Positions 1 through 8,556 are shown, numbered from the stretch's first letter. The stretch: 64,000 nucleotides of DNA from Saccharothrix syringae (GCF_009498035.1 NZ_CP034550.1:2356001-2420000); one strand, 5' to 3'. The notes: generated by a model not told the origin, from the sequence alone. Numbers and translations are program-made.

Positions 1-368
1 TCAACATCCGCTACCAGGCGCCCAGCTGCTGGAACGGGCGCGACCTCGACTCGGCCGACCACAAGTCGCACATGGCCTACCCGGACCGGGCGACGCTGGT
101 GTGCCCGTCGACGCACCCGGTGCCCGTGCCGATGCTGGAGTTCAAGATGGCATTCCCGGTGTCGGGTGACATGTCGCGCGTCCGGCTGTCCAGCGGGCGC
201 GGCTACACCTGGCACTACGACTTCATGATGGCGTGGGACGGCCCCACGCTCCAGGCGCTGGTGAGCCACTGCATCAACGGCGGCCTCCAGTGCGACCCGC
301 GCGGCTACGACCAGTACAAGCCGGACCGGGGCGCGGCCCTCGGGCCGGACTACCGCCTGCCGCGGTGA
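1..368 (+). CDS. DUF1996 domain protein, C-terminal part (5' end outside window)
   Basis: The open frame enters at base 3 and ends at TGA 366-368, about 121 codons. It shows the C-terminal signature of DUF1996: a CWNGRDLDS motif, then DHKSHMAYP, CPSTHPVPVP and a closing HCINGGLQC. Members are usually secreted proteins of actinomycetes and fungi with no established biochemical role. The spaced Cys residues (CW, VCPST, HCINGGLQC) fit an extracellular disulfide-bonded domain. The signal peptide and N-terminal part lie upstream of the window. Family assignment is firm; function is unknown. Confidence 0.85.
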   Translation, partial: NIRYQAPSCWNGRDLDSADHKSHMAYPDRATLVCPSTHPVPVPMLEFKMAFPVSGDMSRVRLSSGRGYTWHYDFMMAWDGPTLQALVSHCINGGLQCDPRGYDQYKPDRGAALGPDYRLPR

Positions 369-421
369 CGCCCGATCCCGGGGGCGCCCGTTCCCCGGCG
401 TCCCCAGGATCCCCGCGCGGG

Positions 422-433
422 TAGCGTCGTGCC
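422..433 (+). promoter_or_regulatory. Probable -10 element (TAGCGT) for leaderless DUF427 mRNA
   Basis: TAGCGT at 422-427 lies 6 nt upstream of the ATG at 434, the spacing expected if transcription starts at the A of the start codon. No Shine-Dalgarno sequence is visible. No good -35 is seen. Confidence 0.45.
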
Positions 434-1189
434 ATGAGCGCTGCTGCCGAACGCGGCCGGGTGCGGGTGGAGACCGGCTTGAAGCGGGTCCGGGCGTACC
501 TGGGGGGCGAGCTGGTCGCGGACACCACCCGGCCGGCCCTGGTGTGGGAGAAGCCGTACTACCCCACGTACTACGTGCCCGTCGCGGACGTGCGGGCCAC
601 CCTGGTGCCGACCGGCGAGGTCAGGCACTCCCCGAGCCGCGGCGACGGCCGGGTGCACGACGTGCGGACCGCCGCCGGCACCGCGGCCGGCGCGGCGCAG
701 CTGTTCCCCGACTCCCCGCTGGAACCGCTGCGCGACCTGGTCCGGCTGGAGTGGGACGCGATGGGCGAGTGGTTCGAGGAGGACGAACCCGTCTACGTCC
801 ACCCGCGCGACCCGTACACCAGGGTGGACGCGCTGGCGAGCAGCCGCCACGTCCGGGTGGAGGTCGACGGCGTGGAGGTCGCGAACTCCCGCCGCCCGGT
901 GATCCTCTACGAGACCGGCCTGCCCCCGCGCTACTACCTGCCCATGACCGACGTGCGCGTGGACCTGCTGCGCCCGACCTCCCTGCGCACCGCCTGCCCC
1001 TACAAGGGCACCGCCGAGTACTGGTCGGTAACCCTCCCCGACGCCACCCACGACAACCTGGCCTGGTCCTACCGCACCCCCCTCCCCGAGAGCCAGAAGA
1101 TCGCCGGCCTGATCGCCTTCTACAACGAAAAGGTCGACATCCACCTGGACAACACCCACCTCCCCCGCCCCCGAACCCCCTTCTCCTAA
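434..1189 (+). CDS. DUF427 domain protein (tandem DUF427)
   Basis: 251 aa. Two similar halves each carry the DUF427 pattern: residues about 20-60 with 'TRPALVWEKPYYPTYYVPV' and about 135-190 with 'SRRPVILYETGLPPRYYLP', followed by a GTAEYWSV strand. DUF427 is a small beta-rich fold common in actinomycetes, without a proven reaction. ATG 434 is chosen because a -10-like hexamer sits 6 nt upstream. The stop codon is only 13 bp before the 22-bp repeat array at 1202. The family is clear; the role is unknown. Confidence 0.85.
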   Translation: MSAAAERGRVRVETGLKRVRAYLGGELVADTTRPALVWEKPYYPTYYVPVADVRATLVPTGEVRHSPSRGDGRVHDVRTAAGTAAGAAQLFPDSPLEPLRDLVRLEWDAMGEWFEEDEPVYVHPRDPYTRVDALASSRHVRVEVDGVEVANSRRPVILYETGLPPRYYLPMTDVRVDLLRPTSLRTACPYKGTAEYWSVTLPDATHDNLAWSYRTPLPESQKIAGLIAFYNEKVDIHLDNTHLPRPRTPFS

Positions 1190-1201
1190 CCCCACCCCCG
1201 C

Positions 1202-1438
1202 GCGTGTCCTCCACCCAGACACCGCGTGTCCTCCACTCAGACCGCGCGAGTCGAACCTCCAGACCCGTCGTGTCGAACCTCCGCGACCCCCGAGTTCCAC
1301 ATTCACGCACCTCAGGCGTTCGACCCGGGGGGCGCGAACGTAGAACTCGGGGGTCCTGAGCGTTCGACACGAGGGTCCTGGAGGGTCGACTCGCGGTGTT
1401 CGAGTGGAGGACACGCGGTGTCCGAGTGGAGGACACGC
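1202..1438. repeat. Inverted array of 22-bp units (5 units, 17-bp loop, 5 units)
   Basis: Five contiguous 22-bp units face right (starts 1202, 1224, 1246, 1268, 1290). A 17-bp centre (1312-1328) follows, then five 22-bp units facing left (1329-1438). The unit plan is GYGWGTC + variable triplet + CGTTC-like + tail. Triplets from the left end are CTC, CTC, GAA, GAA, CCA; read from the right end on the other strand they are CTC, CTC, GAC, GAA, CTA. The two 110-bp arms therefore mirror each other, and I count 91 of 110 positions complementary. A transcript could fold into one very long hairpin. The unit is shared with the array at 15813-16142. Several reading frames stay open through the array, but 22 is not a multiple of 3 and no protein family is recognisable. 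Confidence 0.9.
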
Positions 1439-1509
1439 GGGGTTAGCGGGGGGTGGGGGGTGCCGCCCGGACGGCGGATGGTCGGGGTTGGGCCGTCCGG
1501 GGACGCTTC

Positions 1510-2121
1510 ATGACCATGGATGTCTTCCCCACCGTGCCGAGAGCCCACCGCAACCCCGTGGTCGTCGCTCGGAAGACGGCCCTGCTCACCGCGCCCCACA
1601 TGGCGAAGCTGACGGAGTTCGCCCGGCGGATCGCGACCGAGCGCAAGGCCGACGTCCCGCTGTTCGACCCGGCCGGCGGTGGCGTCAACAGCAAGGTGCT
1701 GCTCCTGTTGGAGTCACCGGGGGAGGGGTCCGCCAAGTCCGGCATCAACTCGCTGGACAACGACGACCCGACCGCCGCGAACGGCTTCACCGCGATGGCG
1801 GAGGCGGGCCTGTCGCGGCGGGTGTGCCTGAGCTGGAACGTCGTGCCGTGGCAGCTCAACGGCCGCAACCCCACGCCCGCCGACCTGCGGGCGGCCGTGC
1901 CGTACCTGGTCGAGCTGCTGCGGATGCTGTCGGGCCTCCAGGCGGTGGTGGTGCTCGGCCGACCGGCGGGCACGGGGTGGACGCTGTCCGGGCGCGGGCA
2001 CAAGCTCAAGGTGTTCAACGCGCCGCACCCGTCCCCGCTGTCGATCAACCGCGACCGGGCCACCCGGTGGCCGCAACTGGTGGATGCCTTCCGGCAGGCC
2101 GCGGCGGTGGTGGCCGGGTGA
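1510..2121 (+). CDS. Uracil-DNA glycosylase superfamily protein
   Basis: 203 aa from ATG 1510. The UDG-superfamily signatures are an N-terminal VLLLLESPG strand-loop (position of the GxxPG water-activating loop), a central SWNVVPWQL segment, and a C-terminal NAPHPSP motif corresponding to the HPSP DNA-intercalating loop. The spacing fits a compact UDG fold of roughly 200 aa, with no Fe-S cysteine pattern. Likely role: excision of deaminated bases. The exact UDG family and activity cannot be set from sequence. An in-frame upstream start at 1453 is less likely because it would run into the G-rich flank of the repeat array. Confidence 0.75.
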   Translation: MTMDVFPTVPRAHRNPVVVARKTALLTAPHMAKLTEFARRIATERKADVPLFDPAGGGVNSKVLLLLESPGEGSAKSGINSLDNDDPTAANGFTAMAEAGLSRRVCLSWNVVPWQLNGRNPTPADLRAAVPYLVELLRMLSGLQAVVVLGRPAGTGWTLSGRGHKLKVFNAPHPSPLSINRDRATRWPQLVDAFRQAAAVVAG

Positions 2122-2408
2122 GGTCGAATCGGGGTGCGCCCGGAGGGCCGCCGGAGGCCGGCGAGTAGCCGATGAGGAGTCGCCGGTGGAGGAAATCGAG
2201 TTCGCGGGAGTAGGTGGTTGCGGGATCGTCGGTCGCGCGGGTGGTCGGTCGGGCAGGGGGGGAGGGATCGCCGCCTCGGGCCGGGGAGTGCCCTGGAGTC
2301 CACGGAGTGGTGGGCGCGAGGGCGAGGTTTTCCCCGCGGGGTGTCGATCCGGGGCAGTCTGCTTCGTCGAACGGGTAGTGAGCCACCCGAACGCGGAGGG
2401 AGAGCACC

Positions 2409-2642
2409 ATGGACACCACCACCATCACCCCGAGGGACCGGGCCGTGCTGCGGGCCGTCGCGGCCGGGCGCTGCGCGTACGCGTCCGGCACGCTCCTGGT
2501 CGACGGGATCTGCTGCTGCGACCAGTTCGTCGGTCCCAGACTCGTCCGCGCCGGCCTCATCGGCGACCGGACCGGCCCGGCGCGGCTGACCCCGGCCGGC
2601 CGGGCGCTGCTGGCCGGCGACCTGGCCCCGCGGGCCGCCTGA
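2409..2642 (+). CDS. Small conserved hypothetical protein with winged-helix-like C-terminus
   Basis: 77 aa. A good ribosome-binding site (GGAGGGAG) precedes ATG 2409. The middle has an unusual ICCCDQ run with three adjacent Cys. The C-terminal 'LTPAGRALLAG' resembles the wing and last helix of small winged-helix proteins. No catalytic motif is seen. It could be a DNA-binding or metal-binding small protein, but I do not recognise the family. The 287 bp upstream contain no gene. Confidence 0.6.
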   Translation: MDTTTITPRDRAVLRAVAAGRCAYASGTLLVDGICCCDQFVGPRLVRAGLIGDRTGPARLTPAGRALLAGDLAPRAA

Positions 2643-2671
2643 GCCGTCGTGCGGGGCCCGCGGGTCCTCCC

Positions 2672-2683
2672 TAGCCTGGGTGC
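2672..2683 (+). promoter_or_regulatory. Probable -10 element (TAGCCT), leaderless tspO start
   Basis: TAGCCT at 2672-2677 is 6 nt before the tspO ATG at 2684, and no Shine-Dalgarno is present. This arrangement is typical of leaderless transcripts in actinomycetes. Confidence 0.45.
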
Positions 2684-3157
2684 ATGACCCACCTGGCGGC
2701 ACGACGCCCCCTGGCCGGCCTCGCGGTGTTCGTCGCCGCGGTCGCCGCGACGGCGGTGGTCGGCGCCCTGGCCGCGACCTCCGCCCCGGCCGAGTACGAG
2801 CGGCTGGTCACCCCGTCCTGGGCACCGCCCGCCTGGCTGTTCGGTCCGGTGTGGACCGCCCTGTACGCGCTGGTCGCGGTGTCCGGCTGGCTGTTCTGGA
2901 AGCGGTTCGGGGCCACCCGGGAACTGGGCCTGTTCGCCGTCCAGCTGGTCCTCAACGCCGCCTGGACGCCGCTGTTCTTCGCCGCCGGCCGCTACGGCTG
3001 GGCCCTGGTCGACATCGTCGCCCTGCTGGTCGCCGTCGCCGCCCTGGTCGTGCTCTTCGGCCGCCGGCACCGGCTCGCGGCGTGGCTGCTGGTGCCCTAC
3101 CTGGCCTGGGTCGCCTTCGCCACGGCCCTCAACGCGGGCATCCTCGCGCTGAACTAG
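2684..3157 (+). CDS. tspO: TspO/MBR family membrane protein
   Basis: 157 aa with five hydrophobic segments, the length and topology of bacterial TspO (tryptophan-rich sensory protein). Diagnostic motifs are PSWAPPAWLFGPVWT after the first helix, 'QLVLNAAWTPLFF' in helix 3 and 'PYLAWVAFATALN' in helix 5. TspO proteins bind tetrapyrroles such as protoporphyrin and act in stress responses. No haem gene lies nearby, so the physiological ligand here is inferred only from the family. Confidence 0.9.
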   Translation: MTHLAARRPLAGLAVFVAAVAATAVVGALAATSAPAEYERLVTPSWAPPAWLFGPVWTALYALVAVSGWLFWKRFGATRELGLFAVQLVLNAAWTPLFFAAGRYGWALVDIVALLVAVAALVVLFGRRHRLAAWLLVPYLAWVAFATALNAGILALN

Positions 3158-3238
3158 AACCCTCCGCGATCGCGGACCGGAGTTGTCCGCATTGGGCCAT
3201 AGCGTGGTCTCGACACCGCAACCGGAGGGACGAACCCG

Positions 3239-3751
3239 ATGACCACCGCGACCACCCGCACCGAGATCGACGACCTGCTGACCGCCCTGGCCCAGAACCG
3301 CCACTTCCTCCGCTTCACCGCCAACGGCCTGACCGACGAGCAGGCCAGGCTCCGGCCGACCGCCAGCGAGCTGTCCATCGGCGGCCTGATCAAGCACGTC
3401 AACACGGTCGAGCGGGCCTGGGTGCGGTTCGCCGTCGGCGGCGCCGAGCTGATGGAGAGCCACGACGGGGAGGCCGACCAGGACTGGGCCGACGGCTTCC
3501 GGCTGACCGGGCGCGAGACGCTGGAGGGCGTGCTCGCGGCCTACGAGGAGACCGCCCGCGCGACCGAGCGCACGCTGCGGGGGCTCGACCTGGGCACCGC
3601 CCACCCGCTCCCCGTCGCCCCCTGGTTCGAGCCCGGCGCCTCCTGGACCGTCCGCCGCGTGGTGGCGCACCTCATCTCCGAGACCGCCCAGCACGCCGGG
3701 CACGCGGACATCCTCCGCGAGACCATCGACGGCCAGAAGACGATGGGCTAG
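3239..3751 (+). CDS. DinB-family (DUF664) protein
   Basis: 170 aa, preceded by GGAGGG 9 nt upstream of the ATG. It has the DinB/DUF664 four-helix bundle pattern: 'LIKHVNTVERAW' with a metal-binding His near residue 60, and 'HLISETAQHAGHADIL' near the C-terminus with the two further His. Such proteins are often mycothiol- or bacillithiol-dependent enzymes, or of unknown function. The stop codon overlaps the stop of the convergent DUF985 gene in a shared CTAG (3748-3751). Confidence 0.85.
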   Translation: MTTATTRTEIDDLLTALAQNRHFLRFTANGLTDEQARLRPTASELSIGGLIKHVNTVERAWVRFAVGGAELMESHDGEADQDWADGFRLTGRETLEGVLAAYEETARATERTLRGLDLGTAHPLPVAPWFEPGASWTVRRVVAHLISETAQHAGHADILRETIDGQKTMG

Positions 3752-4194
3752 CGCCGGCACAGCCGGCGGATCGCCCCCGCGTGGTCGGGGTAGGCGGGGG
3801 CGAGGTCGTCGGCCGCGCCGAAGGTCACCACGTCGTCGGTGTAGGGCGGCACCACGACCGTGCCCACCAGCGACCACCCGCCGACCGGCTCACTGGCCTG
3901 CCACACCCCGGCGGGCACCACGACCTGCGGCCGCTGCCCGGCGGCCAGGTCCGGGCCCAGCACCGGCGTGGTCACGCCCCCGCCGGGGTGCAGGAGCAGC
4001 ATCCGCAGCGGCGCGCCGGCGTGGTGGGCGTAGACCTCCACGTGGTCCAGCCGGTGCACGCCGGAGAACTCGCCCTCGCGCAGCAGGTAGTAGATGGCGG
4101 ACACCTCGGGCGAGCGCCACGACTGCCCGAACCACCCGCCCTCGACCGGCAGCTCGGCCAGCCCCAGCGCCGCGATCACCTCGTCCGCGTTCAC
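3748..4194 (-). CDS. DUF985 cupin-fold protein
   Basis: 148 aa from GTG 4194. It has the compact DUF985 (YML079-like) cupin: 'EGGWFGQSWRS', 'SAIYYLL' and 'GVHRLDHVEVYAHHAG' metal-site strands, then 'VVPAGVWQAS' and 'SLVGTVVVPPYTDDVV'. Substrate is unknown for the family. The GTG overlaps the TGA of the upstream diguanylate cyclase by 4 bp, so the two are translationally coupled. Without that overlap the start would be ambiguous, since the frame is open far upstream. Confidence 0.85.
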   Translation of the reverse strand: MNADEVIAALGLAELPVEGGWFGQSWRSPEVSAIYYLLREGEFSGVHRLDHVEVYAHHAGAPLRMLLLHPGGGVTTPVLGPDLAAGQRPQVVVPAGVWQASEPVGGWSLVGTVVVPPYTDDVVTFGAADDLAPAYPDHAGAIRRLCRR

Positions 4195-5750
4195 GTCATC
4201 TCCGGGTTCATCCCGGCGGCCACGTCGGCACCCACGTCGGGGTCGACCTCCCCGTGCACCACGACCATCCCCTTGCCCAGCCGCTTGGCCGTGTACATCG
4301 CCGCGTCCGCGTTGCCCAGCAGGTCGTCCGCCGTCAGCGCCGGGTCGAACGCCTCCCGGTGCGAGATCCCGATCGACGCCCGGACCACGTGCGCGCCCGC
4401 CGCCGTCCGGTGCGGTTCGCGCAGCGCGTCCAGCACCCGCCTGCCGATCTCCTCCGGCGGCTGCGGGTAGCCGTCGACCAGCACGCCGAACTCGTCCCCG
4501 CCCAGCCGCGCCACCAGGTCCTCCGCCCGCACGCAGCGCTGGAGCCGCGCCGCCACGATCCGCAGCACCGCGTCGCCCTCGGCGTGGCCGTAGTTGTCGT
4601 TGACGTCCTTGAACCCGTCCACGTCGATGAACAGCACGACCAGCGGTGCGGGCCCGGCCAGCGCCGCGTCCAGCCGCTCCCGGAACAGCGCCCGGTTGGC
4701 CACCCCGGTCAGCGGGTCGTGGTAAGCCTGGTGCCGCAGCCGCTCCCGGCTCACGCGCAGCTGCTCGACCAGCTTGACGTTGTCGATCAGGGTCAGCAGC
4801 TGCCGCGCGATCACCAGCAGCACCACGCCCAGGCCGACGTAGATCTCCAGCGGGTTCAGCCGCACCCCGGTGGCCGTGCCGACCACGATGAACAGGCCGG
4901 TGACCATCATCGGCAGGTACGGCACCAGCAGGTGCAGCAGCTCGCCCGCGCGCAGCCGGGCCGTGCCGTGCCGCTCGCGCCCGCCGCCGCCCGGCGCGAT
5001 CGCGCTGAGGAAGAACAGGGCCGGGCACACCATGAACCCGATGTCGGCGGCCGTCGGGATGGCGGTGGCGCCCTGGCTGACCAGGTACGCGAACATCCAG
5101 CCCGACGCCGACTGCGCCACGCCCGCCAGCGCGATGAACAGCACGGGCAGCTGCCGCACCGAGCGGTGCGTCCACGACGAGACCAGCAGCACGACCAGCA
5201 TCACCAGGTACGCCGCCGGGTGCGCCACGACGGTGGCGAACCCCGGTCCCGAGGTCGCCCAGGCGCGGACCATCGACTCCAGCAGCGACACCCAGGTGAG
5301 CACGAACAGCGAGCCGACCACGATCAGCCCGTCCAGCACGACCACCAGCTTGCTGCGGTGCCCGGGCAGCGTGCCCGAGCCGCCGTGGGACAGCACCACC
5401 ACCGCGCACAGCGTCAGCGTGGGCACCAGCATGAACCCCAGCGGCGCCAGCGTCGACGACGGCAGCGACACGCCGAGGAACACCTGGCCCCAGATCCACG
5501 CGCACAGGCCCACCACCAGGCTGGCCATGGCCGCGGTCATCCACAGCCGCCAGCGCCGCGCCACGCCCGGCCGCCGCCGGGCCGCCCGCCAGTACGACAC
5601 CATCGCGGCGGCCGCGGCGACCAACTGGGTGAACTTGTCGACCGCCACCGAGGCGGACCGGTCCAGCACGCCGGAGACGACGAGGCAGACCAGGGCCAGC
5701 ACCAGGGCGCAGACGGCTGCGACGATGACGCCGAACCGCCTCAGGGTCAT
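4191..5750 (-). CDS. Membrane-anchored diguanylate cyclase (GGDEF)
   Basis: 519 aa. The first about 310 residues form several hydrophobic segments, a membrane sensor region without a recognised ligand domain. A short linker leads to a GGDEF domain (about 345-505) that converts two GTP to c-di-GMP. The active-site motif is an intact LGGDEF (GGDEF at 417-421). A RAED motif at 408-411 sits exactly five residues upstream, which is the RxxD product-inhibition site. DVDGFKDVND provides the Mg-binding Asp. No EAL domain is present. ATG 5750 is followed at once by a membrane helix. It is the first gene of a two-gene unit with DUF985. Confidence 0.92.
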   Translation of the reverse strand: MTLRRFGVIVAAVCALVLALVCLVVSGVLDRSASVAVDKFTQLVAAAAAMVSYWRAARRRPGVARRWRLWMTAAMASLVVGLCAWIWGQVFLGVSLPSSTLAPLGFMLVPTLTLCAVVVLSHGGSGTLPGHRSKLVVVLDGLIVVGSLFVLTWVSLLESMVRAWATSGPGFATVVAHPAAYLVMLVVLLVSSWTHRSVRQLPVLFIALAGVAQSASGWMFAYLVSQGATAIPTAADIGFMVCPALFFLSAIAPGGGGRERHGTARLRAGELLHLLVPYLPMMVTGLFIVVGTATGVRLNPLEIYVGLGVVLLVIARQLLTLIDNVKLVEQLRVSRERLRHQAYHDPLTGVANRALFRERLDAALAGPAPLVVLFIDVDGFKDVNDNYGHAEGDAVLRIVAARLQRCVRAEDLVARLGGDEFGVLVDGYPQPPEEIGRRVLDALREPHRTAAGAHVVRASIGISHREAFDPALTADDLLGNADAAMYTAKRLGKGMVVVHGEVDPDVGADVAAGMNPEMT

Positions 5751-5894
5751 GGCACCCCGCCTATGCCGCGACTGGAGTCGATCAGGTGGACCGAGCCACT
5801 GTAGTGACTTTCGTGACGCTGTGTCGATCGGGGGTGCCCCTTGGTGACACTGCGCGTGTCACGGGCGTGGGGGACCCCGCGACCCTCTAAAGTT

Positions 5895-5910
5895 TCGAAC
5901 GGGTGTTCGC
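5895..5910. promoter_or_regulatory. LexA (SOS) box upstream of ruvCAB
   Basis: TCGAAC-GGGT-GTTCGC at 5895-5910 matches the actinobacterial LexA site TCGAAC-N4-GTTCGA with one mismatch in the last base. It is about 93 bp before the ruvC start. Damage-inducible ruvCAB is known in mycobacteria; here it is inferred from the site. Confidence 0.75.
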
Positions 5911-6002
5911 CAACGCCCGCACGATGCCAGGGCGCCCTGACGGTACACCGCCGGGACGCGGTCGGGGCGGGCTCGTCGGGGCGGGCGGTGGAGAGGAGCG
6001 GC

Positions 6003-6632
6003 GTGCGCGTGTTCGGAGTCGACCCCGGCCTGACCCGGTGCGGGTTCGGGGTGGTCGACGGCGGTCCCGGGCGCACCGTGCGGCCGGTGGCCGTGGACGT
6101 GGTGCGCACGCCCGCCGACGCCGACCTGGCCGTGCGGTTGCTCCAGCTCTCCGACGCCGTCGAGCGGTGGCTGGACACCTACCAACCGCAGGTGGTGGCC
6201 ATCGAGCGGGTGTTCAGCCAGCACAACGTGCGCACCGCCATGGGCACCGCGCAGGCGGGCGGCGTGGTGGCGCTGTCGGCCGCGCGCCGCGACCTGCCGG
6301 TCGTGTTCCACACGCCCAGCGAGGTCAAGGCCGCCGTCACCGGCTCGGGCCGGGCGGACAAGGCCCAGGTCACCGCCATGGTCACCAAGCTGCTCGGGCT
6401 CAAGACCGCGCCCAGGCCCGCCGACGCCGCCGACGCCCTGGCCCTGGCCATCTGCCACCTGTGGCGGGCGCCCATGCGGTCGCGGCTGGAGGAGGCGCAG
6501 GCGAGGGCGGCCGAACTGGCCCGGGCGCACCGCGCGAGACTGGCGCAGGCAGTCGCCAGGACGGAAGGCGTCGCCAGGACGGGAACCGCGGCCAAGGCGG
6601 GAACCACCAAGACCGGAGGGAAGGCCCAGTGA
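6003..6632 (+). CDS. ruvC: Holliday junction endonuclease RuvC
   Basis: 209 aa from GTG 6003, chosen for the strong GGAGAGGAG ribosome-binding site and because homologues begin [10 protein letters not shown]. RuvC dimers cut Holliday junctions symmetrically after RuvAB branch migration. Catalytic acidic residues are visible: Asp in VDPGLTRCG, Glu in [12 protein letters not shown], and the C-terminal Asp pair in '[15 protein letters not shown]'. A Lys/Ala/Thr-rich tail of about 45 residues extends past the usual end. It is the first gene of ruvCAB; its TGA overlaps the ruvA GTG. Confidence 0.97.
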   Translation: MRVFGVDPGLTRCGFGVVDGGPGRTVRPVAVDVVRTPADADLAVRLLQLSDAVERWLDTYQPQVVAIERVFSQHNVRTAMGTAQAGGVVALSAARRDLPVVFHTPSEVKAAVTGSGRADKAQVTAMVTKLLGLKTAPRPADAADALALAICHLWRAPMRSRLEEAQARAAELARAHRARLAQAVARTEGVARTGTAAKAGTTKTGGKAQ

Positions 6633-7219
6633 TCTCGTCGCTGCGCGGGCAGGTGCTGTCCATCGGACTCGACCACGCGGTCGTCGAGGTCGGGGGCGTG
6701 GGCTTCGCCGTGCAGGCCACCCCCGCGACCCTGGCCGGCCTGCGCCGCGGCGAGGAGGCCGTGCTGGCCACCTCGCTGGTGGTCCGCGAGGACTCGCTGA
6801 CCCTGTTCGGGTTCGCCGACACCGAGGCCCGCGAGCTGTTCGGGCTGCTCCAGACGGTGTCCGGGATCGGCCCGCGGATCGCGCTGGCGACCCTGGCCGT
6901 GCTGGAGCCGGACAAGCTGCGGGCCGCGCTGGCCGAGGGCAACGTCACCGTGCTCACCCAGGTGCCCGGCATCGGCCGCAAGGGCGCCGAGCGGCTGATC
7001 ATCGAGCTGCGCGACAAGGTCGGGCAGCTGGCGCCCGCGCCGGGCGCCGAGCAGGGCACCGGCCAGGTGCGCACCCAGGTCACCGAGGCCCTCCTCGGCC
7101 TCGGCTTCCCGGCGAAGCACGCCGAGCAGACCGTGGACGCCGTGCTGGCCGCGGACGGCACCCTCGGCACGTCCGAGGTGCTGCGCCGCGCCCTGGCCAC
7201 CCTGGGGCGCAAGCGGTGA
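6629..7219 (+). CDS. ruvA: Holliday junction branch-migration protein RuvA
   Basis: 196 aa, GTG 6629 overlapping the ruvC stop by 4 bp. The N-terminal OB fold begins '[20 protein letters not shown]'. The central tandem helix-hairpin-helix motifs are '[16 protein letters not shown]' and '[16 protein letters not shown]'. A flexible linker leads to domain III ('[15 protein letters not shown]'), which contacts RuvB. RuvA tetramers hold the junction open. Length and domain order are typical. Confidence 0.97.
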   Translation: MISSLRGQVLSIGLDHAVVEVGGVGFAVQATPATLAGLRRGEEAVLATSLVVREDSLTLFGFADTEARELFGLLQTVSGIGPRIALATLAVLEPDKLRAALAEGNVTVLTQVPGIGRKGAERLIIELRDKVGQLAPAPGAEQGTGQVRTQVTEALLGLGFPAKHAEQTVDAVLAADGTLGTSEVLRRALATLGRKR

Positions 7220-8265
7220 ACGCCGAGGAGGACACCCTCAACCCGCTGCCCGACCCCGCGGAGCGGGACGTCGAGTCCACCCTGCGACCGCGCGACCTGG
7301 GCGAGTTCGTCGGCCAGCCCAAGGTGCGCGAGCAGCTCGAACTGGTGCTGCACGGCGCGATGAAGCGGGGCGCGCCGCCGGACCACGTGCTGCTGTCCGG
7401 GCCGCCCGGCCTGGGCAAGACCAGCCTCGCCATGATCATCGCCGCCGAGCTGGGCGCGTCGCTGCGCATCACCTCCGGCCCGGCCCTGGAGCGCGCGGGC
7501 GACCTGGCCGCGATGCTGTCCAACCTGGTCGAGGGCGACGTGCTGTTCATCGACGAGATCCACCGGATGGCCCGCCCCGCCGAGGAGATGCTGTACCTGG
7601 CGATGGAGGACTTCCGGGTCGACGTGGTCGTCGGCAAGGGGCCCGGGGCGACCAGCATCCCCCTCGACATCGCGCCGTTCACCCTGGTCGGGGCCACCAC
7701 CCGGTCCGGCGCGCTCACCGGGCCGCTGCGCGACCGGTTCGGCTTCACCGGCCACATGGAGTTCTACGACCCCGACGAGCTGGAGCTGATCCTGCGCCGC
7801 TCGGCGGGCATCCTCGGCGTCGACCTGCGCGAGGAGGGCGGCCGGGAGATCGCGCGCCGCTCGCGCGGCACACCCCGCATCGCCAACCGGCTGCTGCGCC
7901 GGGTGCGCGACTACGCGGAGGTGCGGGCCGACGGCGCGGTCACCCGCGAGGTGGCCCGGGACGCCCTGGCCGTCTACGACGTGGACGAGCTGGGGCTCGA
8001 CCGGCTGGACCGGGCGGTGCTGGGCGCGCTGGTCCGCTCGTTCGGCGGCGGGCCGGTGGGCGTGTCCACGCTGGCCGTGGCCGTGGGGGAGGAGCCGACC
8101 ACGGTCGAGGAGGTGTGCGAGCCGTACCTGGTGCGCGCCGGGATGCTGGCCCGCACGCCGCGCGGCCGGGTGGCGACCGCGAGCGCCTGGCTGCACCTGG
8201 GGTTGCAGCCGCCGGCCCGGGCGCCGGGCGAGGGCACCCGGTCGCTGTTCGACGAAGGCGCGTGA
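7216..8265 (+). CDS. ruvB: Holliday junction branch-migration ATPase RuvB
   Basis: 349 aa, GTG 7216 overlapping the ruvA TGA by 4 bp. AAA+ motor with Walker [12 protein letters not shown], Walker [10 protein letters not shown], sensor 1 '[15 protein letters not shown]' and arginine-finger region 'LRDRFGF'. A C-terminal winged helix ends '.[17 protein letters not shown]'. Hexamers pump DNA through the RuvA-bound junction. It closes the ruvCAB operon; the 291 bp that follow hold no gene. Confidence 0.97.
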   Translation: MNAEEDTLNPLPDPAERDVESTLRPRDLGEFVGQPKVREQLELVLHGAMKRGAPPDHVLLSGPPGLGKTSLAMIIAAELGASLRITSGPALERAGDLAAMLSNLVEGDVLFIDEIHRMARPAEEMLYLAMEDFRVDVVVGKGPGATSIPLDIAPFTLVGATTRSGALTGPLRDRFGFTGHMEFYDPDELELILRRSAGILGVDLREEGGREIARRSRGTPRIANRLLRRVRDYAEVRADGAVTREVARDALAVYDVDELGLDRLDRAVLGALVRSFGGGPVGVSTLAVAVGEEPTTVEEVCEPYLVRAGMLARTPRGRVATASAWLHLGLQPPARAPGEGTRSLFDEGA

Positions 8266-8556
8266 CGGCCCCGTCCGACGACGGTGCGTGACGGGGACGC
8301 TCGGGCGTTTCACCGGAGCGTGGCTCGGGTGGCCGAGCGGCCGTGACGGTGCGTCACGGTCGGGTGGCGGTGACGCCTGCCGGTGCCGCATCGGGCGCTG
8401 CGCCGGACGGGCTGTTCGCCGCCGCCGGTCGGGGTTGGGCGACGCCTCCGGGGGACCGGGATGACTGACCTGGCACAATCAGCACCTGCACCCCAAAAAA
8501 TCGGACGTTCCGGGCGCACCTCCGCGTCATCCGCGCGTCCGGCTGATCGGAGAATC

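Noticed and set aside
6400..8478. 692-codon minus-strand frame across ruvA and ruvB
   Set aside because: Shadow frame; ruvA and ruvB are unambiguous on the plus strand.
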